From Micropterus salmoides (taxonomy: Eukaryota; Chordata; Actinopteri; Centrarchiformes; Centrarchidae), in contig NW_024043372.1 in NCBI RefSeq assembly GCF_014851395.1, forward strand, positions 18,833,665 through 18,897,664: 64,000 nucleotides of DNA, read 5' to 3'. Numbering within the stretch: the stretch's first letter is position 1; every line of letters starts with the position of its first letter. Made by a program: the position numbers and the translations under genes. This document shows, piece by piece, positions 12,317-25,748 of the stretch. A model generated the notes under the pieces. It made no database searches, was not told the origin of the DNA, and saw only the letters and a list, made by a program, of their open reading frames with translations.

Positions 12317-14069
12317 AACAGTCAATTTTCCTTACATTTACCACTTAATGTAAGTAAATGTACTTTCCATCACTGTTCAGCAGGTGTGAAAGATTCACAC
12401 AGTTGTCAAAAGCACATTTTCACAATGTAAATCCACCGTCGTGAAACAACCAGGCACAAGGGGTATTATCTGTCACTGGCTCACACCTCATGGTTACAAT
12501 ATGACGTTATTAGTTGAGTAAGCTAAATTACATAAGTTAGAATTCAATTCAAAAGCTAGAAAAACACCACAAGTCAATTTCCCCAAACCAATGGGGCTCT
12601 TCAGCTATTCAGGCTCTGTTAAATGGACTCACTTGCATCTCCATCTGGGTTCAATTAGAGGCGCTTGTGTTCACTGTTGAGCTCAAGTGACCATTAATTC
12701 CTGTTAATCGATGCAACTTTTCCTTATTAGTGTGTTTTGACCTTTCAACAAGTTACCATAAGCACAGTAGGGATTTAAATGGGTTTTACTCACACTGTGC
12801 TGCCTTTATGAATAAATGAAAAGGTGTGTGAGTACCTGGAGCAGGAGAGGTATACAGTAATTATTAAAGCTGGTTTCACTTCATAGACCTACAGAAATAT
12901 GTAGGTGATTATGAGACATCTTCTGAAACGGAAATGATCTTGTGAAAGTGAAACAGTTGTTTTTTTTGTCGCACACGCCTGGTTCCCTTAAGCTGTTGTC
13001 TTGGAAAAATCTCTCTTTCTCTGCTTTTCCCAGCACCACTACAGTCATGGGGGGAATTCCAACCATCTCAGTGCTGAGTCAAAATGTGCTTTGAAATTAC
13101 AGCTCATTTCTGAGAGGTTTATGGTTACACGGTTTGTAGTGTGTTTTGCAAGATATGTGATCCATCTCAAATAGATAAACTGTTTGAACAGCTTAAGCAA
13201 GACCATATACACACTCTTCCTGTGACATGAGTCCAGGCTTTTGTCCCCCATCATTTTGTTTTATTGTTTATCTGTGTGCCAACAGAAAGGGGAAATGTTG
13301 AGAAGCAAGGCAGTGTATCTTTGCCTTTATGGATGTTTTGATGTCTCTCTGTTGTTTTCATTTGGCGCTGCAGGGCATTTCCATATTTTTTATTCTCATG
13401 AGTTCATGAACACGCTCCTCTTTCATTTCTCTGCTCTTTGTGCTTTCTATAACTTAAACTGTAACATATGTTCAAACTGATTTCTAATCACTCACAGGCA
13501 CAGATGCTTTTCTCTGTAGGCCCGCTGATTGGATAGTATTTTTGGCTGTATTTCCATCTGTAGCAGAGAGAAAGAAAAAGAAAGCAACAAATACTAGAAC
13601 TCTAAAAAACTAGAAAGGGAGATGATATAGAACCGACAAGATGATATGAAAGGGCAAAAGTGTGAGAATTTCAACAGACCAATGAGCTGCGATGTGAAGA
13701 GCTGCGGAGCACTGTGGGAGACAGGTAATGAGTGTGTGCTAATACACCTCCAGCCCTTAATTGGTTTGAATGAGCAGGCTGGAGAGGATCTTCCATCAGG
13801 CTGTGGATGAGCAGACTGTCAGGTGACAAGCCATGGAGAGATAACTAATTGGTTCTCTCCTCCAGACGTGGCTCCTGTCTTTCCTCACAGAGCTGATAGA
13901 AACCATGGCTATGTGGTTGCTACAAACCTAAAGCCTCATTTTTCATATCTCTATCTGCTTGATTAGAAAATGTGCTTCAAGTGGTGCTTATTTTTCCTAT
14001 TTGAACTCATGTCTACATTCACTAGAAAAGGCTACACTTACGTTTGCTCACCACCGATTGACACATTCT
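12317..14069. other. non-coding intronic DNA
   Basis: No supported gene or clear repeat apart from AGTAAATGTACTTTCCATCA near 12,351, a fragment of the family B type. Open frames here are short and without recognisable protein features. Confidence 0.45.
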
Positions 14070-14215
14070 TGAAATAGTGAAAGAAGTTAAAGCTGAAGTG
14101 GCAGTTGACATACTATTACTGAAAGAAGTTGGCATGGCAGTTAAAATGGAAGGGCTGGACAAGGTGTCAGTGTTAATGTGAGTGCTGAGTGAAGTAGAAG
14201 CAACAGGTCCTCCAA
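14070..14215. repeat. degenerate minisatellite, left cluster
   Basis: Imperfect units of roughly 30-36 bp on the theme CTGAAAGAAGTTG-CAT-GGCAGTTAAAATG, seen three to four times. The same theme returns at 15,025-15,375, so this is probably one array split by later insertion. Confidence 0.5.
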
Positions 14216-14435
14216 ATGAAACAACAAAATACGTTGTTTGTCTATGTTGTCTAGAACAACACATAGAAGTTTATTCTAATCTGACACCCTGATCAACAGG
14301 ACAACATTTCTCTGTGGCTTCCAAAACTGTTACAAATCACTGCTGAAAAATCTGTTTTCTGATGTGACAACACTATGGTTAAGGTTTGGTAAGGTTTAGG
14401 CACAGAAACAATGGCAAGATCATGGTTTGTGTGCA

Positions 14436-14701
14436 AGGGCGGCTGTGGCTCAGGATGTAGAGCATGTTGTCCACTAATAGGAAGATTGGCATTTCAATCC
14501 CCGTTCCTATAGGCGCCATGTGTAAGTGTCCTAGGGCACAACACTGAACCCCCGAATTGCTCCCGATGGCTGTTCTGAATGAATGTGTGTGAATATTAGT
14601 TCTGTTTGTTTGTTTCTCAGTGTGTGAATGCGATGTAGTGTAACAGCGCTTTGAGTGGTCGGAAGACTGGAAAGGCGCTATACAAATACAGAGCATTTAC
14701 A
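14436..14701 (+). repeat. tRNA-derived SINE, near-complete copy
   Basis: The head GGGCGGCTGTGGCTCAGGATGT resembles a tRNA 5' half (degraded A box), and TTTCAATCCCC about 45 nt later resembles a B box. The body reads CCTAGGGCACAACACTGAAC, and the 3' part CTTTGAGTGGTCGGAAGACTGG ends in a GCGCTATACAAATACAG tail. The same 3' part occurs at 11,818-11,841. It sits inside another fish repeat, flanked by GGTTAAGGTTTGGTAAGG on the left and GGTTAGAGTTAGGGAAATG on the right. Confidence 0.75.
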
Positions 14702-15024
14702 TTTAGGATGTCATGGTTACAAAATTCAAAAAATAAATGAACCCTTGGTTAGAGTTAGGGAAATGATTAAAAGCACTTAGTGCTTAATAGAACAACAACA
14801 TTGATTGTCAGTTGGAAACGGGGTAACGAACAACTGTCTCCCATGTTTTGTTGATCCACTGCAATCTCCTCCCTACACCGACTTTATAGCTCTATAACAG
14901 CGTCATCTAACTTCCTCCTTTGCTCCAGTCATAATTACTACGGGCCACTTGACGGCTTTGTCACTTGAATTTAAAGTGATGTCTTTTGGGGCTGAAACAA
15001 CTGATGCTGTCGTTCTTGGGAGAA

Positions 15025-15375
15025 TGACATACTCAAAGTATCTCTTGAAGTGAAAGTGTTGAAAGGAGTTGAAATGTCAGTCAAAGTGTAGATGATAAAG
15101 TGGATGAAGATTCAGGTGAAGTAGAAGTCATGAAAGAAATGAGAGCGCCAGTCTAAGTGTATAAACTAAAAGAAGCTGTCAGTTGAAGTGTCAGCTAAAG
15201 CGTAAGCTCTGAAAGCAGTTGGAGTAAATTGTGCATGAATGGTGGAAGTTGTGGGCAGAAGATTTTGTTGTTCAAGTTGAAGACGCTGAAAGGAGTTAAA
15301 ATGTCAGATCAAAAGAAAGAGAGGAATGCTGCTGAAATGCCAGTAAATGTGTAAGAGTTGAAAGCAACATTTTAA
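15025..15375. repeat. degenerate minisatellite, right cluster
   Basis: Repeated imperfect units on the theme CTGAAAGGAGTTGAAATGTC followed by AGTCAAAGTGTA, for example near 15,056, 15,160, 15,205 and 15,288. Spacing and sequence vary, so it is old. Same theme as the cluster at 14,070-14,215. Confidence 0.55.
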
Positions 15376-18023
15376 AAATGTTTATGAAAGTTGGAGCGTT
15401 TCCAGAAAGAATATGCAGAATAACAATAATAAAGACATACTGTAAATACAAAACACACACACGTGTGCATCGCCACAAGTGAGCACATTAATAATAATAA
15501 CAACTGAAATGTGGGCCTCTACTGTAAACACATGGACATACAGTGTTCCTCACAGTGTTTACAGTATCTCAGCACACATTATGTTGACTTATTTTGCACT
15601 TGTACAGCGCGGGTTAAGTACTCTCTGGGGAGACAGCATATTGACGTCATTTGATTTCTCCGACAGCGGTGTGAGATACTGAAGTGGCTGTTAAAATGCA
15701 GACTGTTGCTTCAAGAGTGTCTCATTTTCATGTTCAAATGTGCTCTTGGTATTAGAGGAAGTGCAGACATTGTTGCTGCCATACTGTATGTTCCAAGTGG
15801 AGTGGATGCAATCCTTTAATACTGCTGATATCAAAGGATTACACCAAGATTGTCTTGGGCCTTACATATGTCTCTGTGTCACTATCAGGTATTAGCTTTC
15901 TAATATAGTCTACTTTAGCTGTCTGATTACACAGCCAGAGGGTGAAGGTCCCGGCTTGGGAATGACTGTAAGTCAGCAGTGTATCAGTGTCTAAGGGCTG
16001 TACACAAATGTCCCATCTGCCACGCTGGGATTGCTGGTAGAGAGGGATCAGGGGATGGGGAAGATCATTGCAGGGTGGCACAGCACAAGCTTTACCATAG
16101 TTGATAAGGCGGATGGATGGGGGATGGAAATTATTGGAGGGAGTAGACTGATCTCCTTGGTAATCTGTGTCCCATCCCTCATCTGGGATCCACAGAGCAG
16201 TAAACTGATATTGCAACAACAGCGGGGAGGTTGAGACTGGAAGAGAAAATGCAAAGGAGGAAGGACAAATATGGATTTTTCCTTCATGCTGAGCAATGAG
16301 AAGATGTTGCGGCCTAGCTGTATACCATGGGAACTGCATGGACCGGAGATGAATCAAGGTACAGTGCATTACTTTTCATACCAGGGTCAGAAATGCAGCG
16401 ATGCTCAACATGCACCAGCTGCTATCCACCTCTGACCTCTATGACTGTCATGCAGCTGCAGTGCAGTAACTTTTGATTTATGAGCTTGTGTCTCTACTGC
16501 CTTGTAATGAGATATGCGTGGATATGCACATACCAATGCGATCATTTAACCTTGTGATCAGCAATATGTGGACATCTGATACTGAAGGCCTCTTTTCGTT
16601 TCATTCTGAGGGACAATGCTTGTGTGTGGATGTGTGTGTATGTGCATGGGCCGATGAACATTATCGGATGATACATTTAAAATTAATTAAGTCTGTGTCA
16701 TTGGGGGGATGGACACATCATGAAACAGGAAGTGGATAAGTGTGAATCATTATGCGGCGTTGCTCAGTGTACTGATCCTACAGTCTGACACAATAAATGA
16801 GGAGTCTTCTGCCGCTGTGGTTCCATTATTACACTTCAATCCAACAATTAGCTAAACTCACACCATTAATTATTTTGATTCTGTCAGATCTATTGCCCTG
16901 TTATAATGAGCTTGCTAAATCTGTTTAAATATAGATTTTTTTATGCATTTGGTGGCTTTGAATTTCATTCACTACACTAAATTGGCCTGTTTAGCTCGAG
17001 TCCTGCTGATCCAACAGCAGTTAGCTGCTCTGACATTTCTAGGCCAGGACCAGGTATAGAGACGAAGGAAGGTTAATTTAAGAAAAGCCAACCACCCACT
17101 GACTTCGTTATTTCAGAGCACTTAGGTGTTAGAGAGACTTACTTGAGGAGCTTAAGCAGGATCAGTTTTGTCTTTAAATTATCTGTAGATGTGTGTGTGT
17201 GTGTTTGTGTGTATGTATTTATCTCATCTGAGAGGCTTTGTCAGGTCCACTACGAGATTAAGTTACATTACATTGTTTTTAGTTCACATTTTTTGTGCCT
17301 GCGACCTGTCTGCTGAACTCTCAGACAACTCACATAGTACACTTTTTACTTGCATTGTTTAATTTTATCTTCAACTTAGAGTATGGTTTGTATCTGCTGT
17401 ATCAGCACTGTTACTGTAACGTACTGTCACTATTCACTGTGCACTTTTTAAAAGGTACACTACTCAAGGTTTCCCAGAGAAATTAGTTGAAGCCACCTGG
17501 ATCCTGACACATCTTGTCATCTTGCAGTCTATATCGTTAGTATAGTAAGGTCTAAACAGTAGTCATAGACATTAAATATATGGCATGTACTGTGTGAAAT
17601 ACAGCTGCTCTTTTCCCCTGAAGGTTGTGTATTTGTTTAGCAAAATGGCCCTCCTCTTTTGAAATCTTCCCTTACACCCTGCTCATCAACTGCATTAATC
17701 ACGCCTTATTATTCAGGGGCCCTACTTTCTCTGATGTTCCTCATCATTTTCTTTACAGAGAGGATTAAAGTTTATCCTTAAGGTTAACGGCTCAACTTAC
17801 TCAGCAATCCTGATAGGACGGGATGCCAAGGAGCGACAAGGGATGCTGCGTACGCTTCAATTGCTTGTCATGAAGTTGCCAGTTGCTTTTAGTCAAAAAC
17901 CTCAGTATTTAGTTATAAGGTATTGTTTTTGCATTAAAGTGTGACCTGTTGAATGAGCATCAGTAAAACAGCATCTTATGAAATTAACTCTCATTTAAAA
18001 TTAACATTATAGAGCATGTGCCA
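15376..18023. other. non-coding intronic DNA
   Basis: It contains a 176-codon open frame on the minus strand (15,839-16,369) with no recognisable domain or splice context, treated under findings, and short GT runs near 16,620 and 17,190. No kazrin exon is present. Confidence 0.45.
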
Positions 18024-18205
18024 CACATACTAGAGATGAAACCATTAATCGATTGACAGAACAGCCAACAATTTTTATAATTCTAATAAGTTGTTTAATC
18101 AAGCAAAAATGCCAATATTCTATGGTTCAAGTTTCTTAAATGTGAAGATTTGCTGCTTTTATTGTTTTTTCTGTGACTGTACATCAAATATCTTTATTAT
18201 TATTG
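18024..18205 (+). repeat. dispersed repeat family A, copy 3
   Basis: It begins in GAAACCATTAATCGATTGACAG and continues through AAGCAAAAATGCCAATATTC and TGAAGATTTGCTGCTTTTATTG, the other half of the family A consensus from that carried by copies 1 and 2. This overlap pattern indicates fragments of one longer element. Confidence 0.65.
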
Positions 18206-21200
18206 GTCAGACAACACAAAAACATACTAAGTGACACTAAAAACAATTGTTATTATTACTAATTTGTAATATTTGCAACTCCAATAGATACCTGACCTTT
18301 TTTTTAATGTGCTGACCTTCTTTCAATATTAGAAAACAACATTACTGTCTTTTTGATGTTTATTGATAAAGCTCTTCCAAACAAAAAAACCCATTTTATT
18401 TATATTTCTTCTCACAAGGTGATTTGGAGTTTATTAAAGTCATTGGACAACAGTAAATATACTGGAGTTTGCTTTCAGATATGCTGCATCATCTGCACGG
18501 GATAATGTGTAGTCAGGACCATGGCTATCATTGAGGACATATCCTTGGCATTGTCTCTAACAATTCAGGAGCTTAAATGACCTGAGGAGAAGGTTACATC
18601 ACACAATTGTGCATAAATTGGTGATTTTTGTAGACACATTCTGGTATTTTTAGAGTCAGTACTCAGATGTTACAATCTTTAAGCAAACAATATGTTAAAA
18701 TAAAGGAAAATGTGTATTTTTTTCACAAACTAGATAACATCATGTCATTGAAACATTGTGTGGAGCAGTTGAATTTAGACAAAATGGAATTTAACAGTGA
18801 AATGATTGTAGGTTTTCGGTGGCTAGTCAAACATTTTTTGGATTTGAGAAAGTATGGTATTTCTGAAATCCTGGCTATAACTCAGTTTGCAGCAGATTTT
18901 AAAGTTTGTTACTTTGTCGTCAGGTAGTTTTATTAACTAAATTAAATAATGTCAATTTATTAGAGATGATGGCTTTGGTTGACTCTTTCCTCACATCAGT
19001 GTGCCTTGATGCATTTGTTTAGTTTTCATCGTTTTTCTTCAGTTTTTATCTTGAATTGAATTGAATCTGGGTATATTTGAATGAAGCTGCTGGGTACAAT
19101 GTTGTCAAACCCATAACATCAATGGCCAAAACTCCAAAATACAACCCACCTTGTTACAAAAACTGAATTATCTTTAAACAGTGATACATTTTATTTGTGA
19201 TGAGACATGGGCTGCACTGACCCATAAAATTACATTTAATATTTTTCAATGGGATAAAAGTTATGCTCTTTCCTTCAGGCAGTTTTAGACAGACATTTTC
19301 CTCTCTGTGAATTCTAAAGTAATCTTCTGCTCCACACAAGAGTAAGCATACTTTCCCCCAGACAAAGCTCACACAGTAACTTTCATGGCAAATTGATCTC
19401 TGGTGTTGAAATATCAGCTTTCTTTGGCTCTTCAAAGTAAAAATGTGTTTATTGCACGAGGTTCGCCAGATGCTCAGGAGTGTCTCGAGAGGTCTGTCTA
19501 CAGAAATATGGTCCAAATAGGAAACAAAATGGTGCCTCAAGAATCTGAGCTGAGTGTTCGTTAATTAACCAGGCAACACTGTGGAGGAAGAGGCAACTGA
19601 TGAAGGTCTCCAGTCAATCCAGCTCTGTCCCTTGAGAGTGCACTGCCTCAAGGAGAGACAGGAACAGAAAACCCTTGCTGTTTCAATGTCTCAGATCTGA
19701 CAACAATGACTCTGCCATGCTGACACGCTGCAGTGGTCTCACTGAGCTATTGCTGTTGTCATATTGATTTGTGGAAAATGGAAATGAAAGGTTTTGAAAA
19801 TTTTCAATTCTTTTCTTATAGACGTTTTCATTTTCTTTCTGCTCTTACTGTTTGATTATGTTTAAGTGTTCCTGACTTCTGCTGCCTCTCTGGTAGCTTC
19901 CCTGCAAGGTGCTGGCAGTATGCATCTCAGAGCCTCTCAGCTCTTATTACTGTAGTTACTCTCCTGGGAAGAAGCCCCAGTGGATCAAACGAATGGTGAT
20001 CACTGACGCAGAACCAACCGGAGGGAGGTCGCTGAGGAGCATTAAAGACGGAGGGAGAAACAGTGACAGACACATAGAGAGAGAGAGAGTGAGTATCTAT
20101 CACTGCAGGAGTCGCACTACAGGGAGAGGAGAGGAATCTTAATAATCATGAGGAAAAAAATCCTAAGAGAGAAAGGACTAGATGAGTTGAGGGATTTGGG
20201 GGTTTTAAAACTTTGAGAAGAGGTTGATTAATGAAAGAGGATGCAGGAAGAGAGGGCAGTGAGGGAGAGAGTAGGCTGTTGGACTCTCTGCACAATTGCA
20301 GTGTTGGCAGCGACATACGAAAAACCGAGGCGGATAAAGAGTGCACAAATTGACATACAGAGAAAAAGTGCCCGGGTCGCTCTCAGCAGTTTCAACTCCT
20401 ACAGATAATGAGATGACATCAATCACTCAGGGGAGCACTAAACCAGTGCACTATTGTCTGCACTTTTGTTATACAGTATCACACAAAAGGTCAGCTTCCT
20501 GGACTGGCAGAGGAGCTTTTTGGACCATTGCCTACTTAGCATCAGTAATTATTATTACAGCCTGCAGCAGGAGTGCAGCAAAACAAATGAAAAGGATGAA
20601 AAGAACACAGTCTGTAAACTAACATGCTATTGTGAAAGATATCAGGGTAATGACAAAACACCACAATGACTCTTACAGACCATATTCTCCATATCTTATA
20701 AGTGTTGAATAATGAAATTCTACAATATTTTTTTCTATAATAATTTTCCCCCCAAAATTGATTTTTCTGGTTTTTGCACAGAAATCTTCAACACCAGCTT
20801 GCATCACATTGTTGTCCTGACAGCTGCTGGGGAAGTTGTGCTGTCTTCCACTGAGACATAGTTTCATCAGTCGACTACTTTCAACTTGTAAATAAAAGTT
20901 GCACATTTTCATCTCTCATGAATGACCTATACTGGGTCTGGTAAATTCGCATTCCACTGCTATTTGTGAAAGTTAGCTTCATTTTACAGGTCGACCTTTC
21001 TCCTTAATGAGATTTCTATTACCAACAGTGTTATTGGCTCAATTGTATTAGCTAACATGAAACTGGCGTCCCCTTCCTTGTAGATGCCATCTAGTCCCAT
21101 TGGTGATGTGGTAAATACTTTACAACAAGACACGCACATTTTCGATTATTTTCTAAGGAATGTGTAAGTAAGAAATCAGGAACTAACTACTATGTAATGA

Positions 21201-24200
21201 ATAGGGTACGGGTATCTCTTAAACAACAACTCTGAATCAAGGACTTAAAAGTTAAATTAAGAGATACTCAATAATCAAACTGCTAGCATCTTATGATTTT
21301 CCTTGATATTAATAAATCTTTATACTGTACTGGCCAGTCGAGTTGATTATGAATAAACTGAGAAATCCAACAGAGACAGGACTCCCTTATAGTGGGACAT
21401 TTCTGTTCTAGCAAAGTTAAACCTATTTGGATCTCAATCAGAGGATGACATTTAGATAACAGATTAAAGGGCCTTTCACTCATTCAAGTGTTTCCACTTA
21501 TTCTGCCTGATTAGACTTCTGTTCAAGTTGAAGGTAGGCAGTGCTTTGCTGGGAATCTCCAGACTCCATGTAGTAAAGAATTAAAAATGTGTAAGCTAGC
21601 CTAAGTGCAATAAAGTTAACAGAGTGAGGAGGTCAATCAAACACAGCAATGGCCACAAACAAGTTTGTTCAGGGCCTCTAAGATAACGAATATGACTCAC
21701 TTATGTCTCTTATCTATCTTCTTAAAATAAAAGATTATCTAGAAGAAGACAATCAGCGATAGCAGCAAACTTGTCAATACTTGACCTTCACTTTTCTTCC
21801 ATGTCGCAGGTGCACTTTGGGCGTTAACCACCCAGAGCAGAGTCAGTTTTCACCCATTCCTGCAAGCTAATCAGCCTTTCAAACGCGCGGAGGTTATTAA
21901 CACAAGTTAGCAATGCTGGAGAACTGGTTAGCTAACTTTGCCCTGAAGTGAGATGACAGTCTGCGAGATAGCTGGCTGTGCAATTCACATGTATTCAGTG
22001 CAAATAAAGTTGCATTTTGGAAGAATGGTGGGAATACAAACCTACCTGTGGGCAGGGGAACTTCTTGGCAGCAATTTGTGAGAATTCACATTAATTGGCA
22101 GGCGGGTTAGCATAACAAAAAACATGACAAAGCAGATGTAGTGTGTATAAATAGTGAATTATTTCTTCCTCGATCACCGGTTGCAGCGTTGCTCTGCAAT
22201 ACTCAAATACTGGTGGGAAACTATAATGCAATATTTTTTAGAGTTATTTTTGAAACTACTAAGCTATATATTAACAAGCACTATATATGCTGATATAAAA
22301 GCGTAGTCTATTGTATGAAAAGCAAGTTCAGGTCCAGCAGTGGATCAGCAGTGAAGTCTGACGTGGTTGCTTAAACCTCAGCTGTAACAAATTTTAAAAA
22401 AAAAGTGTTTATATTTGCCATATAGTCATTGTGCAATAACCAAGCATTACCCTTTCCCGTTTTCTTCAACAAATTAGTTGCAGCCACAATTTTAAACTAC
22501 TTTTAAAAAGCTACTTCAGTCTGTGTTCTTCAAAAGTCAGGATCATTACATTTTAATATAAAGGAGGAGATTTTAGTAGATAAAATGAGGACATTACTTA
22601 TTTCAACAAACTCTTTGACCCTGAATAGGGGTCGTCATTATAAATAACCAAAGTTTAATACTGTAGATGCAGGTATGGAAATCTTCAGTAATTGGTAGAC
22701 TTGTGAAGTACACTATGCGAAGAAGAAAGACCCGGTTTGTGGTGTGTGTATGACATTTGCATGAAGCACTGTGGTTAAATCAAAACTTAAACTGAGATGC
22801 TAATTAGCACTTCCACTGCCATCCCACTAATTACAGTCTCATGCAGGCTATAGCTTTGACAAAGAGGACAGGAGGATTCGATTTTAAATGTGGTTGCTAC
22901 ACAGGAGTTCATATTTTTGCTGCTCTCTGATGCGGTAGGAGAGGAGTAAGTGGTCAACTCTCTTCTTGAGATGGGGCCTGTGCTGAGACATTAGTCATTG
23001 TGAGCGGAGCATACTGCTGAGCAAAAAGCTGATTCAGGTTCTTATAGAACTGTAAGGTGTTTCAAGAAGGAGGCAACGACCTTAAAGACTTCAGCTTCTA
23101 TTGTACCACTTGCTGTGAGTAGAAGTCATGGGGTGGATAGCTTACTGGGTCATTTTTCATTTGCTGACTTTATTCACCACTACTGTAAAACTCACCACCA
23201 CAGTGGGTAATTCATCACCTCACCAGAGGGATGTAATTCTGTGTGATATATTTCTTCCTCCAAGGATAAAACAGTGACTTCACTATATGTATCTCTCACA
23301 CTCATGTGTCCCTTCTCTATCAAAGCTTATTACCTAATTCAAGTGTAGTAATATGAGTAATGACCCGCTGGCATTACACTGGGTATGAAGGGATCCTGCA
23401 ATAATTTCAGTGTTTCTTAAACGTCCTCCGTCTCTCACCAGGTCCAGTTCACTGCGGTGTTAAATTGACTGAGTGTTTTGAACAAGCTCTCGATTTCAAA
23501 GTCACCATGACGCTCTGATGTAGTTTCTAAATTCAAGTAATGTATTTTATTTTCTCCATGCATCCATTATTGTGGATATACAGTATGTTGTTGTCATTTA
23601 CCTTTATGTTTATCAGCCAAAGAAGCATGTAAGGGGTGCTGTAAGGTAGACCTGTGAAAGTCAGGATGCAGCTTGGTTGTGTTTCACCCTGCAGATCAGC
23701 CAGGTGTTGTCACTGTTGTCAGTTCACCTTCCTTCTTCTTGTGCCAAAGCATGGCACTCGAATATGGGGTTTTAACCTTTTTGGCATGTGACCCAACTCA
23801 TCATGGTTTCAGACCAAAACCGAGTAGTTTGCTGAGTTTTTATGCACAGAACGAGGCAGCACAAAGCGGCTAACTAGGAAGCCACAAACTAATGTCAGTA
23901 ATTATATTATACAATTTTTTACCTGGTGCTCTCATCCTCTCTGATACTTTCTATCATTGCTTGAGAAGTTTTACTAAAGGATTGGAGAGAAGAGAATAGT
24001 AGAGTAGAAATGGCCAATATGAATTTTTCTACCACTCTTCTCTACAGATTGCAGCCGCCATAACTCATGGCCAGAATCCTGTTGGATGCACATTGTGGGG
24101 CTAAGTGTATTTAGGGTCATTGTTCAATTTAGTTGAACTTTGGCTACGATGTAGACAGCAATGGCTCGCAGTTGCTTTCTCTCCATAGGAAATATTTGGC

Positions 24201-25671
24201 ATTACTCTGCACAATGTCAAATTTGCCCTTTTGGTGTGAAAGCTTTCGCCTTCTGGTGGAACGCTAGTCGGTATAAGCTAAATTGCCATAAGCATTAATT
24301 TATTCCCATGCCAGTACTTAAAGATAACATTTTGTGGATCACAGTGGTTGTGCAAGTGTCTGAGGAACATTAGAGAAAAAATTTTGACTAATAGATCTAG
24401 ACTTTGTTGTTGGTTCCAAGAGAGTGGAGAAGCACGTGTGACTTGTTTCCACATTATGCTTGATGTCAGGAGCACAGCATGTGTTTGTGTTCTCTCTGCT
24501 TTCCTCCTGCAATTAGCAACTGTAATAGACAGTAGGGGCAACTCTAGCAGGCAAGCGCTATTTATAACAAGAGCAAGATATGTCACACCACAATAGCAGC
24601 TTTTAAAATCAATAAAATATTTTGTCATCTTTTTACTGCAGCACAGATATGGTTGCTAGGGTCGAGTTAAGCTTTGCTGTATTGAGTTGTTATACATTGC
24701 AGATGATATTCAATTCTGTTTGAAGACAGTATGCTAGCTGGTGGAGCTGACATACTGGTTCCTATGTGGATGATTCCCATTCCTCCATCTGTAGCTGGCT
24801 TGTCTAGGCCCAGTGAACATGGTAGTCTTAGTTCTATTATTCACACCCTTACCCATCTTCTCTCTCGGTCAGCACTTCAAACTATGCCTCACATACTATT
24901 ACTGTAACAGCCCCAACAGAAAATTGGTGCTCTCTGTGTGTTGCACCCACCACAGACTCCAAGGGATGTGTTACTGTGTTGTATTATTGAAGAGTAGTGA
25001 CGGTTTCCCCTGGAGAAGGGGCTCTGCTCTCCCACTGGAGCCCTTCAATCTTTCATTATAGTGACATTATTCCTTTTTCACAAACTCTTCTTTACCTCAC
25101 GAACAAACTATTAATTAAGTTTTTGTTTGTGAAGAATGGGGTGGAAAAAGATGGGCACTTAAGTTAGTTAAAAATGCACAGATAAGTCTTCTCAACCATT
25201 ACCAAGACTCCCCTGCTAGCTGTCTTTTAGAGCAAGGCATATGATGCCCAGTTCGTCCTCTGTCCCGGTCCTGCTGTCCAGAGAGAAGGGGGTCCCTCTT
25301 GGATCCTGCAGAGGCAGCTGGGATGAGTGGGTGTGGCAGGACTGGCATGTGTGTAAAGAGCGTTAATCAATTCCCAGACCCATCAGGGCATGGAGGTCAG
25401 CAAAGCGTCTCACATTTTCCAAATGTCCCTGCACGCTCTATCGTCGCAGCTTTTACCAAAAGCAGGGAAGGCATTGGAACAAGGAGCTGGAGGATTTTTT
25501 TAGTTGTGTCAGTGCTGGATTTCTTCCAGGCAGATTTTCTGCTTAATCTTCATTTTAAATCCGTCCTCGTCTAGCTTTCCTGGTCAGGCAAAGCCTTTGA
25601 GTTGTGCCAGGCCAGATGATGCCCTACAATGACCAGCTGTGACCTACAGAATCAACAAGATGAGCCATAAA

Positions 25672-25674
<3 letters not shown>

Positions 25675-25746
<72 letters not shown>
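25675..25746. repeat. (TG)36 microsatellite
   Basis: An uninterrupted run of 72 bp of TG. The open frame made of alternating Thr-His on the opposite strand is only this repeat. The length makes it very likely to be polymorphic. Confidence 0.98.

Positions 25747-25748
<2 letters not shown>

Noticed and set aside
19909..20142. 77-codon frame with GKKPQWIKRMVITDAEPTGG and a GTGAGTAT donor at 20,089, considered as a kazrin first exon
   Set aside because: The open frame ends in phase 0 at that donor, while the downstream kazrin junction needs phase 1. The phase 1 frame has a TGA at 20,064-20,066 and no ATG after it.
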